64,000 nucleotides of DNA from MPNP01 sp965221445 (GTDB taxonomy: Bacteria; Pseudomonadota; Alphaproteobacteria; Rhodobacterales; Rhodobacteraceae), in assembly GCA_965221445.1 (NCBI GenBank), contig CBDCSF010000013.1:186001-250000 (forward strand). Reading direction: 5' to 3'. The notes beneath the pieces were generated by a model that saw nothing but the letters and a program-made list of their open reading frames with translations, did no database searches and was not told the origin of the DNA. The position numbers and the translations under genes were made by a program. Shown one piece after another: positions 26,506 to 35,875 of the stretch (positions within the stretch are counted from its first letter, which is position 1; the number at the start of each line of letters is the position of its first letter).

Positions 26506-27957
26506 CTATCCAGCCATACCGTTCAAAGCTGCACGAATTCCATTACCGTAATCGGGACTGATTTTGTCATAATGTCCAAGGGCCCGGTCAATAATATCCT
26601 GGGGTACCCCGTTCATTGCTTCAGCAGTATTTTTATACAAACGAGCCCTTTGATCGTCATTCATAAGGTTGTGCAAAGCCCTCGGCTGAGAATAATCATC
26701 ATTACCCTCCCGGTGGTCAAACCTTGACACATCGCCTGAGATTTTCAGAGGTGGTTCCTTGACGTTGCTACTTTCCTGTGGCCCATCAAAGGAATTGGGC
26801 TCATAATAAGCATCAACAGCCCCAGTGCTCTGTCCAAAGAAGTTCATCAAACCATCCTTATGGTAGTGGTGAACAGGACATTTGGGTCGATTGACCGGTA
26901 GTGCTTCATAATGTGTACCGAGCCGATACCTGTGAGCATCCGCATAGGAAAAAATTCTTGATTGTAAAACCTTGTCAGGGCTGAAGCTGATTCCTGGAAC
27001 TATATTGGAAGGGCTAAAAGCTGCCTGCTCTATTTCGGCAAAATAATTCTCAGGATTTCGATTTAACTCCATAATACCAACCTCAATAAGTGGATAGTCT
27101 CCGTGCGGCCAGACTTTTGTTAAATCGAAGGGATTAAAACTCATATCCTCAATATCATCTTCTTTGATAACTTGAATACACATTCTCCATTTGGGAAACT
27201 CGCCTTTCTCAATGGCACCAAACAAAGCTTCCTGATAACCTTCTCTAGTTTTACCAACAACCTCTGCTGCTTCTTCGTTGGTATAGAATTCATGTCCCTG
27301 CATGGTTTTGAAATGGAATTTCACCCAAAATCTTTCACCATCATCATTCCAAATACTATAGGTATGAGAACCATATCCATTCATGTGCATCGGGGAAATG
27401 GGCAATCCTCGGTCTGACATAAGAATTGTGACCTGATGAAGGGCTTCTGGAGAAAGGGACCAATAATCCCACATTGCAGTCGGAGACCTGAGGTTGGTTT
27501 TTGGATGTCTCTTTTGTGTGTGTATAAAATCAGGAAACTTATAGGGGTCTCGCAAAAAGAAGACAGGAGTATTGTTTCCTACCAAATCCCAGTTTCCTTC
27601 GTCGGTATAGAATTTAAGGGCAAATCCTCGAACATCCCTCTCATGGTCGGCAGCTCCCAATTCACCTGCTACCGTTGAAAAACGAGCTATCATTTCCGTT
27701 TGCTTGCCAACTTCAGAAAATATGGAAGCACGAGAATATTGTGTAACATCATTGGTAATTGTCAGAGTGCCATAGGCTCCCCAACCCTTGGCATGAACAA
27801 CTCTTTCCGGTATCCGTTCCCTGTTCTGGTGAGCAAGTTTTTCAATGAGTTGATAATCCTGGAGTAATACAGGACCTCTTTCACCCGCAGTAATAGCATT
27901 TTGATTATCCGGGACCGGTGCACCAGCTGTTGTTGTTAACGGTTTATTCTGAGCCAT
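26506..27957 (-). CDS. katA: Monofunctional haem catalase
   Basis: The 483-residue small-subunit catalase dismutates hydrogen peroxide. The catalytic histidine H55 is in ERVVHAKGWGAYG, the asparagine region is GNNTPVFFLRDP, and the proximal haem tyrosine is in RIFSYADAHRYRLG. The length fits clade-3 NADPH-binding catalases. An AAGAGGAA Shine-Dalgarno precedes ATG 27957. It is followed by icd after about 70 bases on the same strand; a shared transcript is possible. Confidence 0.96.
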   Translation of the reverse strand: MAQNKPLTTTAGAPVPDNQNAITAGERGPVLLQDYQLIEKLAHQNRERIPERVVHAKGWGAYGTLTITNDVTQYSRASIFSEVGKQTEMIARFSTVAGELGAADHERDVRGFALKFYTDEGNWDLVGNNTPVFFLRDPYKFPDFIHTQKRHPKTNLRSPTAMWDYWSLSPEALHQVTILMSDRGLPISPMHMNGYGSHTYSIWNDDGERFWVKFHFKTMQGHEFYTNEEAAEVVGKTREGYQEALFGAIEKGEFPKWRMCIQVIKEDDIEDMSFNPFDLTKVWPHGDYPLIEVGIMELNRNPENYFAEIEQAAFSPSNIVPGISFSPDKVLQSRIFSYADAHRYRLGTHYEALPVNRPKCPVHHYHKDGLMNFFGQSTGAVDAYYEPNSFDGPQESSNVKEPPLKISGDVSRFDHREGNDDYSQPRALHNLMNDDQRARLYKNTAEAMNGVPQDIIDRALGHYDKISPDYGNGIRAALNGMAG

Positions 27958-28088
27958 TTGAGTGTTCCTCTTGGTTAGAAAAAAATATATAATACTTTAG
28001 ACAGTGTCTTGATTGAAAAATGGTAAGAATCTTTACCGGATTCAATTGTGTAAAACCAAAAATAGTAGTGATTTAGTATATAATATCA

Positions 28089-29048
28089 ATGACATCATCA
28101 GACCTTTCGATTCCTGAGATCAGGCATCCGGAAAAAGCACATAGGAAATCCCATCCAATATTGAGGAAACCAAAGTGGATTCGGGTAAAGGCACCTACTT
28201 CGGAGGGTTATAAGAGGACCCGGGATATTCTCCGGGACAATAATCTTGTAACTGTTTGTGAGGAAGCTTCCTGTCCTAATGTCGGTGAATGCTGGAGCAA
28301 GAGTCATGCTACCTTCATGATTATGGGGGAAATCTGTACCAGAGGCTGTACATTTTGTAATGTTGCAACAGGAAAACCTGATGAACTGGATCCCTTTGAG
28401 CCAGGTAGGGTTTCAAACGCTGTTCACAAGTTAGGACTTAGGCATGTGGTCGTTACAAGTGTAGACCGGGATGATCTGAAGGATGGTGGTGCTGAACATT
28501 TCGCTATGACCATTAGGGCTATCAAGCGCAGAAATCCAGAAACAACTGTGGAAATATTAACACCGGATTTCCTTAGATGCGAACCAAGTGCTCTCGAAAT
28601 GGTGGTAAATGCTCAACCTGATATATTCAATCATAATCTGGAGACAGTACCAGCACTTTATCCCACCGTCCGTCCGGGGGCACGATATTTTCACTCCCTG
28701 CAATTACTCTACAGGGTCAAGGAGTTATCACCAAAATTATTTACCAAATCCGGGATAATGGTCGGTTTGGGGGAGGAAAAAAATGAGGTTGTCCAAGTTA
28801 TGGACGATCTTAGATCAGCCAATGTAGACTTTATAACAATTGGTCAATATCTCCAGCCTACACCCAAGCATCATCCCATTAGGAGATTTATTACTCCTGA
28901 GGAATTTAAAAGTTATGAAACAATGGCTTATGGCAAGGGCTTCCTTATGGTCTCCTCAAGCCCTTTGACTAGATCAAGCTACCACGCAGAAGAAGATTTC
29001 TTTCGGCTACGAGAGGCCAGATTTAACAAAATCAATGGTTTAGATTAG
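28089..29048 (+). CDS. lipA: Lipoyl synthase
   Basis: The 319-residue radical SAM enzyme inserts two sulfurs into octanoyl chains of the 2-oxoacid dehydrogenase and glycine-cleavage complexes. Auxiliary cluster cysteines are in CEEASCPNVGEC, the radical-SAM motif is CTRGCTFC, and the terminal RSSYHAEE motif supplies the serine ligand. The position ahead of the Fe-S assembly operon suits a cluster-consuming enzyme. A Shine-Dalgarno is not obvious before ATG 28089. Confidence 0.96.
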   Translation: MTSSDLSIPEIRHPEKAHRKSHPILRKPKWIRVKAPTSEGYKRTRDILRDNNLVTVCEEASCPNVGECWSKSHATFMIMGEICTRGCTFCNVATGKPDELDPFEPGRVSNAVHKLGLRHVVVTSVDRDDLKDGGAEHFAMTIRAIKRRNPETTVEILTPDFLRCEPSALEMVVNAQPDIFNHNLETVPALYPTVRPGARYFHSLQLLYRVKELSPKLFTKSGIMVGLGEEKNEVVQVMDDLRSANVDFITIGQYLQPTPKHHPIRRFITPEEFKSYETMAYGKGFLMVSSSPLTRSSYHAEEDFFRLREARFNKINGLD

Positions 29049-29105
29049 TAACATATTCCAGTTCTATGAAATTACATTTGATATTTAAAATCAGGTTGAC
29101 ATTAA

Positions 29106-29549
29106 GTGCCAAAGCATAGTGAAATTAGAAAATTACCCTTTTCTGCCAAGGAAATGTATGACCTTGTTGCCGATATAAAATCCTATCCTGATTTCGTTCC
29201 GTGGTGCTCTGGTTCTCGAATTCGTTCAATTCAGGAAGATGGTGATATAATAGTGATTGATGCTGATCTCTTAATCTCGTTCAAGGTATTGCACGAGAAA
29301 TTTAGATCAAGGGTGGAACTCAATCCAAGTACCAGGAAAATCAACATAAAGTATCTGGAAGGCCCCTTAAAGTATCTGGAAAGCAGGTGGACGTTTGAAG
29401 AGGAAGGTTCTGGGTGTATTGTCGAATACCATGTGGATTTTGAGTTCAAGTCAAAAATTTTTCAAAAAATTGCTGGGTTTATCTTTCAGGAAGCATTACA
29501 AAAAATAGTGACTTCTTTTGAGGAAAGAGCAAATAAAATTTATCAATGA
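29106..29549 (+). CDS. Coq10 / RatA-like START-domain protein
   Basis: This 147-residue protein has the coenzyme-Q-binding START fold: PFSAKEMYDLVADIKSYPDFVPWCSGSRI, then ALQKIVTSFEERANKIY. In alphaproteobacteria it commonly follows lipA, and its mitochondrial relative Coq10 binds ubiquinone and aids respiration. Similarity to the E. coli RatA toxin name does not imply toxin function here. The start is GTG 29106, 57 bases after lipA. Confidence 0.88.
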   Translation: MPKHSEIRKLPFSAKEMYDLVADIKSYPDFVPWCSGSRIRSIQEDGDIIVIDADLLISFKVLHEKFRSRVELNPSTRKINIKYLEGPLKYLESRWTFEEEGSGCIVEYHVDFEFKSKIFQKIAGFIFQEALQKIVTSFEERANKIYQ

Positions 29550-29621
29550 TTGAATTCTGTTTTTAAAGCCGATAATTCCTGAAAATATATCCTTTATAGT
29601 GAATTTAAGGAGGTTGTAAAA

Positions 29622-30101
29622 ATGCGGTTAAGTACCAAGGGTAGGTATGCTATGGTTGCAATGACCGCCCTGGCAATGACCAGTAATGATAGCTATACAA
29701 ACCTGTTAAATATTTCAAAGCAGCAAAAAATCTCAATTACGTATTTGGAACAGCTGTTTATGAAACTCAAGAAGGCTAAGCTTATAACTGCTTCCAGAGG
29801 TCCAAGCGGGGGATATAAATTAGCTAAGCCACCTGAACAGATAAGGATTTTGAGGATACTGGAAGCCGTAGATGAACCAATGAATGCCTTGGAAACAGGG
29901 GCAGGTGTTTCCGGTGGCAGCTCCGGTACCAAAGCACAATCATTGGCCAATCGGCTATGGGAAGGTCTTTCGGCCCAAGTGTATGTCTATCTTCACGGAA
30001 TCAGGCTTTCAGATATAATCAACAATGATTTAGCACCTTGTCCTGCGGTACCAGACTTACTAAACATATATGATGCCGATGAAGACAAGGACCTATCTTG
30101 A
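29622..30101 (+). CDS. Rrf2-family regulator of Fe-S assembly (IscR-like, lacking the canonical cysteines)
   Basis: The 159-residue winged-helix protein starts MRLSTKGRYAMVAM and has the DNA-recognition stretch ITYLEQLFMKLKKAKLITASRGPSGGYKL. It heads the suf operon, with AAGGAGG 8 bases before ATG 29622, so it probably represses it according to Fe-S status. The classical IscR cluster ligands, three cysteines near residues 92-104, are absent: the region reads ETGAGVSGGSSGTK. The only cysteine is C140 in LAPCPAV. Alphaproteobacterial IscR proteins of this kind have been described in Rhodobacter as binding a cluster by a different set of ligands. Confidence 0.88.
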   Translation: MRLSTKGRYAMVAMTALAMTSNDSYTNLLNISKQQKISITYLEQLFMKLKKAKLITASRGPSGGYKLAKPPEQIRILRILEAVDEPMNALETGAGVSGGSSGTKAQSLANRLWEGLSAQVYVYLHGIRLSDIINNDLAPCPAVPDLLNIYDADEDKDLS

Positions 30102-31116
30102 TTGGAATGCCACAACTCCGATAAGGAGGGAAGTTCGTCAGGCTGTTGGTGAAGCATTAGATTCTTGGGGCAATCCATCTTCCATTTACCTGGAGGGTAG
30201 GGAAGCAAAGGGTCTGATTGAACAAGCAAGAGCAACAATCGGTGAGATATGTGGCTTTCCTCCCGAGGATGTAATCTTCACCTCTGGGGCAACTGAAAGT
30301 GCAGCTTTGGCTCTAAAGGGAAAAGATCTTTTTGCCTCTGCAATTGAGCACGATTGTGTTAAATCATGGGCCAATATTTCATTACCTGCTGACAAGAATG
30401 GCCGTGTAAAAGTTGATACACCGGAAAAATCCTGTTTACAGATTGCCAATGGCGAAACTGGAGTTATCCAGAAAATTCCAAATAATCTGCAGGTTTCTGA
30501 TGGAACACAGGCTTTAGGCAAAATCCCAACCAAGGATATCTTCTCAAGAGTTAGGATCGCATTTATTTCTGCCCATAAAATTGGTGGCCTGAAGGGTATT
30601 GGTGCCCTTCTTAAGAAACCTGATGCAGAAATTGCACCTCATATCAAGGGAGGAGGACAGGAGTTCGGCTTCAGGTCAGGCACAGAAAATGTAATTGGCA
30701 TTGCAGGATTTGCCGCTGCCATGATTGCGGCTGATAAGGAATTAAGAGATGGAGAGTGGGAAAGGGTAAAAGAACTTCGGGACCTGTTTGAAAATACCAT
30801 TCTGGATGAAGTCAAGGATGTCGTTGTTTTTGGTCGGGAAGCCGAACGATTGCCAAACACAAGTTATTTTGCTGCTTCTGGTTGGAAAAGCGAGCATCAA
30901 ATCATAAATTTAGATTTGTCTGGCTTTGCAGTTTCGGCTGGTTCAGCCTGTTCATCAGGGAAGTTGCGTACAGGCGGTGTCTTGGAAGCAATGGGAATGC
31001 CGCCCCACCTGGTTTCTTCGGCTGTAAGGATTTCATTGGGACCTCTTACGGAAAAGGATGAGGTGCTTAACTTTGCTAAACTGTGGATTAAAAAACTAAA
31101 GGATTTCAGAAATTAA
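30079..31116 (+). CDS. Cysteine desulfurase, class V aminotransferase (NifS/IscS-type)
   Basis: The protein of about 345 residues supplies sulfur from cysteine. It shows YLDWNATTPIRREV, FTSGATESAALAL, the PLP lysine in SAHKIGG and the persulfide cysteine in SAGSACSSGKLRTGG. It is shorter than IscS and belongs to the compact alphaproteobacterial suf-operon type. ATG 30079 gives a family-like N-terminus (MKTRTYLDWNATTP); ATG 30070 is an alternative. It overlaps the Rrf2 gene by 23 bases. A second desulfurase, SufS, lies at the other end of the operon. Confidence 0.9.
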   Translation: MKTRTYLDWNATTPIRREVRQAVGEALDSWGNPSSIYLEGREAKGLIEQARATIGEICGFPPEDVIFTSGATESAALALKGKDLFASAIEHDCVKSWANISLPADKNGRVKVDTPEKSCLQIANGETGVIQKIPNNLQVSDGTQALGKIPTKDIFSRVRIAFISAHKIGGLKGIGALLKKPDAEIAPHIKGGGQEFGFRSGTENVIGIAGFAAAMIAADKELRDGEWERVKELRDLFENTILDEVKDVVVFGREAERLPNTSYFAASGWKSEHQIINLDLSGFAVSAGSACSSGKLRTGGVLEAMGMPPHLVSSAVRISLGPLTEKDEVLNFAKLWIKKLKDFRN

Positions 31117-31164
31117 GTTTTCCGGTTTATTTTTGTTGGTATCAGAATTGAAAGGATAATTTGC

Positions 31165-32679
31165 ATGGAAATGGCAAAAATAAAGGAAGGTGTTGATTTG
31201 AATACCTTGGAAACGGTTAAGTCCGTTGGAGGTAAATACAAACATGGCTGGGAAACAGAAATTGAAATGGAGTTTGCCCCCAAGGGTATCAACGAGGATA
31301 TAGTCCGCTTAATATCAGAAAAAAATAATGAACCTCAATGGATGACCGATTGGCGACTGAACGCCTTCAACAGATGGAAAGAAATGAAGGAGCCCAAATG
31401 GGCAATGGTTAACTATCCGGCAATTGATTATCAGAATCAATATTACTATGCCAAGCCGAAAAATATGGTGAAACGTCCAAAGTCGCTAGATGAAGTTGAT
31501 CCTAGCCTTTTGGAAACTTATAAGAAGTTGGGCATACCCCTAAAGGAGCAAATGATATTAGCCGGGGTTGAAGGGGCAGGTGAAGCGCCTGCTGATGCTA
31601 GAAAGGTTGCGGTTGATGCAGTATTTGATTCGGTTTCGGTAGGTACTACATTCCGCAAGGAACTCCAAAAGGCAGGAGTTATTTTCTGCCCGATTTCAGA
31701 AGCAATCGAAGAACATCCTGACCTGGTAAAGAAATATCTGGGTTCAGTTGTACCAATTACCGATAACTATTTTGCGACATTAAACTCGGCTGTGTTTTCA
31801 GATGGTTCCTTTGTTTATGTTCCACCGGGAGTAAGGTGCCCAATGGAGCTTTCAACCTATTTCAGAATTAATGCTGAAAATACGGGTCAATTCGAAAGAA
31901 CACTGATCATCGCCGATGAAGGATCCTATGTAAGTTATCTGGAAGGCTGCACAGCACCACAAAGAGATACAACCCAATTACATGCGGCTGTAGTTGAACT
32001 CGTTGCCCTTGATGATGCCGAAATCAAATATTCAACCGTTCAAAACTGGTTTCCAGGTGATGAAGAGGGGAATGGCGGTATATATAATTTTGTAACCAAA
32101 AGAGCGGATTGCCGCGGTGACCGTTCACATGTAATGTGGACCCAGGTTGAAACTGGTTCAGCAGTAACCTGGAAATACCCATCCTGTATCCTTCGGGGAA
32201 AGGAATCACAAGGAGAGTTTTACTCCATTGCAATTACAAACAATCTCCAACAGGCGGATACAGGGACAAAGATGATTCATTTGGGAGCAGGCTCCAAGTC
32301 TAGAATCGTTTCCAAGGGGATATCAGCAGGGAAAGCCCAAAATACCTATCGAGGATTGGTTTCAGTACATCCCAGGGCCAGCAACTGCAGAAACTATACC
32401 CAATGCGACAGCTTGTTGATTGGAGATGGTTGTGGGGCACACACTGTCCCTTATATTGAGGTCAAGAACAATACTTCCAGGGTTGAACACGAAGCAACCA
32501 CTTCAAAGGTTGATGAAGACCAGTTATTTTATTGCCGGCAAAGGGGCATTGACGAAGAGGCTGCTGTAGCGCTGGTTGTCAATGGCTTTTGCAAGGAAGT
32601 GTTACAATCGCTCCCAATGGAATTTGCCATGGAAGCACAACAATTAGTAGCAATTTCGTTGGAAGGTTCAGTTGGTTAA
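31165..32679 (+). CDS. sufB: Fe-S cluster scaffold subunit SufB
   Basis: The 504-residue beta-helix scaffold protein works in the SufBCD complex where new Fe-S clusters form. Diagnostic stretches are VYVPPGVRCPMELSTYFRIN, SYVSYLEGCTAPQ, MIHLGAGSKSRIVSKGIS, RNYTQCDSLLIGDGCGAHTVPYIEV and EHEATTSKVDEDQLFYCRQRG. Length is normal. An AAAGGA Shine-Dalgarno precedes ATG 31165; ATG 31171 is equally possible. Confidence 0.97.
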   Translation: MEMAKIKEGVDLNTLETVKSVGGKYKHGWETEIEMEFAPKGINEDIVRLISEKNNEPQWMTDWRLNAFNRWKEMKEPKWAMVNYPAIDYQNQYYYAKPKNMVKRPKSLDEVDPSLLETYKKLGIPLKEQMILAGVEGAGEAPADARKVAVDAVFDSVSVGTTFRKELQKAGVIFCPISEAIEEHPDLVKKYLGSVVPITDNYFATLNSAVFSDGSFVYVPPGVRCPMELSTYFRINAENTGQFERTLIIADEGSYVSYLEGCTAPQRDTTQLHAAVVELVALDDAEIKYSTVQNWFPGDEEGNGGIYNFVTKRADCRGDRSHVMWTQVETGSAVTWKYPSCILRGKESQGEFYSIAITNNLQQADTGTKMIHLGAGSKSRIVSKGISAGKAQNTYRGLVSVHPRASNCRNYTQCDSLLIGDGCGAHTVPYIEVKNNTSRVEHEATTSKVDEDQLFYCRQRGIDEEAAVALVVNGFCKEVLQSLPMEFAMEAQQLVAISLEGSVG

Positions 32680-32772
32680 ATCTTGACAGAATAACTCGGA
32701 ATTACCACTTGAATCGTCAAACTAACGGAATCGAGACTAGACATAATTATCTCATATTTTTGATGTACCTCC

Positions 32773-33282
32773 ATGGCTAATGAAGAAACAGTAATAGATC
32801 TTAATACCCTTCAACCCGTTGACTTCACCTCCAAGAAACTGACCAAGTTTGGGGGTAGAGTTGCTGAAATTGGCAACCCTCTCGGCCTGGAAGGTCTGGG
32901 TTGCAGATATTTTGTAGTTAAACCGGGAAGAAGAGCTTTTCCATTTCATAATCACCTGGGCAATGATGAGTTGTTTATCATTATGGAGGGGCAGGGCGTT
33001 TACCGATATGGCGACAAGACAATGGAAATATCGGCAGGTTCTGTTTGTGGGGCACCCAGGGGTGGTCGAGAAGGGGCACATCAGATAATCAATAGCGGTA
33101 ATGAAGATTTAAAATACCTGGCCATATCCACTCAAAATGATCCCGATATTTGTGAATATCCCGACAGTGATAAAATTCTGGCATTTGGAATTAAACCAGG
33201 TAAGGACTTCTCGTCAGCTTACATGAAATATATTGGCCTGATTGAGAACCAGGTTAACTATTTTCATGGCGAGGAGGATTAG
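32773..33282 (+). CDS. Cupin-domain protein inside the suf operon
   Basis: The 169-residue single-domain cupin has the metal-binding pattern FHNHLGNDELFIIMEGQGVYRYGD for motif 1 and GAHQIINSGNEDLKYLAI for motif 2, giving the His-His-Glu-His set. Small cupins bind Fe, Mn or Zn and act as dioxygenases, isomerases or sensors; which applies here is not known. It sits between sufB and sufC on the same strand with gaps of about 90 and 75 bases, suggesting a link to iron or Fe-S metabolism or simple hitchhiking. Confidence 0.8.
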   Translation: MANEETVIDLNTLQPVDFTSKKLTKFGGRVAEIGNPLGLEGLGCRYFVVKPGRRAFPFHNHLGNDELFIIMEGQGVYRYGDKTMEISAGSVCGAPRGGREGAHQIINSGNEDLKYLAISTQNDPDICEYPDSDKILAFGIKPGKDFSSAYMKYIGLIENQVNYFHGEED

Positions 33283-33357
33283 GAACCAAACTCGTCCACA
33301 GAGCTTGGCATTAGTCTTTTCCCTACTATAACCATCTTGCGAGCAAAGGAGTAATTT

Positions 33358-34113
33358 TTGTTAAAAATCGATGACTTACATGTAATTCTGGAAGACGAAA
33401 ACAAGCCTATTTTGAAGGGAGTCAGCCTTAAGGTCAATCCTGGTGAAGTTCATGCAATTATGGGGCCAAACGGATCTGGAAAATCGACACTATCATATGT
33501 TATATCCGGACGAGATGGGTATGAGGTACCACAGGGGTCAATAACCTACAAAAATGAGGACATGCTAGAGCTGGAGCCAGAGGAAAGAGCAGCCAAGGGT
33601 ATATTTTTAGCCTTTCAGTATCCGGTTGAAATTCCTGGGGTTGGAAATATGACCTTTTTGCGAACTGCCTATAATGCCTTGCAAAAAGCCAGAGACCAGG
33701 ATGAAATATCAGCTAGTGATTTCCTGAAACTGGTTAGACAAAAAGCTTCAGAACTAAATATAGGTCCCGATCTTCTGAAACGTCCAGTGAATTATGGGTT
33801 TTCTGGTGGCGAGAAGAAGAGAAACGAAATTCTTCAGATGGCCGTGTTGGAGCCTTCACTTTGTGTGTTGGATGAAACTGATTCAGGATTGGACATAGAT
33901 GCAATGAAGCAGGTATCAGAAGGGGTAAACGCCTTGCGAAGCCCGGATCGTGCTATTGTTGTAATTACACATTATCAACGATTATTGAATCACATAAAAC
34001 CTGATATTGTACATGTAATGGTTGATGGTAAAATTGTTCGATCGGGAGGAGCTGACCTCGCCCTTGATATTGAGGACAATGGGTATTCGAATATTCTCAA
34101 GAGTCTGCAATAA
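33358..34113 (+). CDS. sufC: Fe-S assembly ATPase SufC
   Basis: The 251-residue ABC-type ATPase powers the SufBCD scaffold. It has Walker A MGPNGSGKST, the Q-loop FQYPVEIPGV, a SufC-type signature SGGEKKRNEI and Walker B LCVLDETDSGLDIDA. The start is TTG 33358, with AAAGGAGT about 6 bases upstream. It is followed by sufD after 56 bases. Confidence 0.97.
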   Translation: MLKIDDLHVILEDENKPILKGVSLKVNPGEVHAIMGPNGSGKSTLSYVISGRDGYEVPQGSITYKNEDMLELEPEERAAKGIFLAFQYPVEIPGVGNMTFLRTAYNALQKARDQDEISASDFLKLVRQKASELNIGPDLLKRPVNYGFSGGEKKRNEILQMAVLEPSLCVLDETDSGLDIDAMKQVSEGVNALRSPDRAIVVITHYQRLLNHIKPDIVHVMVDGKIVRSGGADLALDIEDNGYSNILKSLQ

Positions 34114-34169
34114 GGTTTACTTTGGAACTTGTATTACCCCTAATTCAAATAGAGAAATAACTACTGATT

Positions 34170-35381
34170 ATGATGAGTGAAGATAAAAACGGATACAATT
34201 TCCCCCAACGAGGAGATGAATATTGGAAGTTTACCAAACCTGATCAATTCGTAAATATTTCTGAACTGGCAACACAAGCTCAGGAGAAGCAAGAAGCAAC
34301 CGTTGATAGAAAGCCTTCAAAAAAGAATTTCCTGTCCGATTTGGCAAATATTGAGATTGATCTTGAGCCTGGTGAAATGCTGTTTGATCGTACTGATGAT
34401 CGAATTATCAATACACTGGAAGCTGGACATATAAGCCAGTATCAAGGGAAATCTTCTTGGGTAAGTGATATTGCAGGGGTTATTGAAGGTAGAATTCAAA
34501 AGCCAATACCAAGACCATTCGCAAGATTTTGTATTGAAAATGCCCAGAATGGTTATTGCTTATGGGCCAAGGGTAAAATCTCTCAACCAGTGGTTATGAA
34601 TTATGGAAGGGGTTTTTCCGGCGGGAACTATTTACTACACAACATAATCAGAGTTTCTCCTGGTGCAAAGATAACCCTGGTTGAAATCAACAATCCCTGG
34701 TCAGGTGTTAACCAGGTCAACGAGGTTCATGTGGAACCAACCGGAGAATTCAACCACATCAGGATTGCCTTTGAGAACCCTACCGCCCAAAGCCTTGTAC
34801 ACCAATATGCCAAGGTAGATGAAGCAGCGGTATTAAAGTCCTTTTCGCTCTACGGAAATTCAATCCTGACAAGAAACGAGCACATTATCGAACTTCCAGA
34901 AGATAATTCCAATGCTCATGTATCAGGTGTCTTTGTTGGGAGTGGCGATGTTTCTCAGGATGATACGGTATTCATTAGGCATGAGGGGCTTAATGGTACA
35001 AGTCGGCAGGTTTTTCGTAAGGTCCTGAACAAGGGAGCGACTGGAATCTTCCAGGGCAAGATTCATGTAAATCCAGGTTCTCAGAAAACAGACGGTTACC
35101 AGAAGAGTCAAACCTTGCTTCTTGATGAAAAAAGCCAGTTCCTTGTAAAACCAGAACTGGAAATTTATGCCGATGATGTTTCGTGTTCCCACGGGTCCAC
35201 CTGTGGCAGTATAGATACCAATGCCCTTTATTATCTCCGGTCCAGAGGAATTTCAAAAGAAGAAGCAATCTCAATGCTATCACTTGGGTTTCTAAAAGAA
35301 GTGCTGGATGAAATTGAAAACAAGGAAATCGTGGGGAGGTTGGAGAAGTTGCTGACCAGCTTGGTAAACGATGCCATCTGA
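34170..35381 (+). CDS. sufD: Fe-S cluster assembly protein SufD
   Basis: The 403-residue beta-helix protein pairs with SufB. It begins PQRGDEYWKFTKP and shows the SufD C-terminal block VKPELEIYADDVSCSHGSTCGSIDTNALYYLRSRGIS. The stop codon overlaps the next start (TGATG), so the following membrane gene is translationally coupled to it. Confidence 0.95.
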   Translation: MMSEDKNGYNFPQRGDEYWKFTKPDQFVNISELATQAQEKQEATVDRKPSKKNFLSDLANIEIDLEPGEMLFDRTDDRIINTLEAGHISQYQGKSSWVSDIAGVIEGRIQKPIPRPFARFCIENAQNGYCLWAKGKISQPVVMNYGRGFSGGNYLLHNIIRVSPGAKITLVEINNPWSGVNQVNEVHVEPTGEFNHIRIAFENPTAQSLVHQYAKVDEAAVLKSFSLYGNSILTRNEHIIELPEDNSNAHVSGVFVGSGDVSQDDTVFIRHEGLNGTSRQVFRKVLNKGATGIFQGKIHVNPGSQKTDGYQKSQTLLLDEKSQFLVKPELEIYADDVSCSHGSTCGSIDTNALYYLRSRGISKEEAISMLSLGFLKEVLDEIENKEIVGRLEKLLTSLVNDAI

Positions 35382-35875
35382 TGTCGTTAATTCAGGATTC
35401 CTTGCTGACATACAGAGCTCCAAAGCTGGCAATTCGTTCGAGGTTGGAATCTTCAAATGAACCGCAGGCACTACTTTATTTAATTCTCGGTTCGATACTT
35501 CATTTCTGTGGTTCTGTACCCTCGCTACTTAATTCATCAGGAGAAATTCCGCTAACTATTTTTCTTTCTGCTAATTTCATTGGTGTAGTAATTTTTGCAC
35601 CACTTCTATTTTATTTTTTTGCAGTTGTAGGTAAATTGGGGGTTACGCTTCTAGGGTGGAGAATTAGTTGGATTCATTCAAGAGTTGCTTTATTTTGGGC
35701 TTTTTTTGTTGTGTTCCCTTTTACCTTGATAAGGGGATTAACTACTTATATTCCATTAAATATTGGAGAAATTTTACAACTCGGTTTTTCTTTTCTTATC
35801 TTTGCCATATTTCTAACCTATTGGTTCGTAGGACTGCATGAGGCTAAAAAATTAACAGACGACAATGACAGATAG
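35381..35875 (+). CDS. Yip1-family membrane protein A
   Basis: This 164-residue integral membrane protein has roughly four or five hydrophobic helices (ALLYLILGSILHFCG, FLSANFIGVVIFAPLLFYFFAVVG, ALFWAFFVVFPFTLI and LGFSFLIFAIFLTYWFVGL). It resembles the Yip1/DUF1282 group. Its start overlaps the sufD stop by one base and its end overlaps the next gene by 11 bases. Function is unknown. Such proteins are recalled between sufD and sufS in other alphaproteobacteria, which would make the pairing old rather than accidental. Confidence 0.75.
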   Translation: MSLIQDSLLTYRAPKLAIRSRLESSNEPQALLYLILGSILHFCGSVPSLLNSSGEIPLTIFLSANFIGVVIFAPLLFYFFAVVGKLGVTLLGWRISWIHSRVALFWAFFVVFPFTLIRGLTTYIPLNIGEILQLGFSFLIFAIFLTYWFVGLHEAKKLTDDNDR

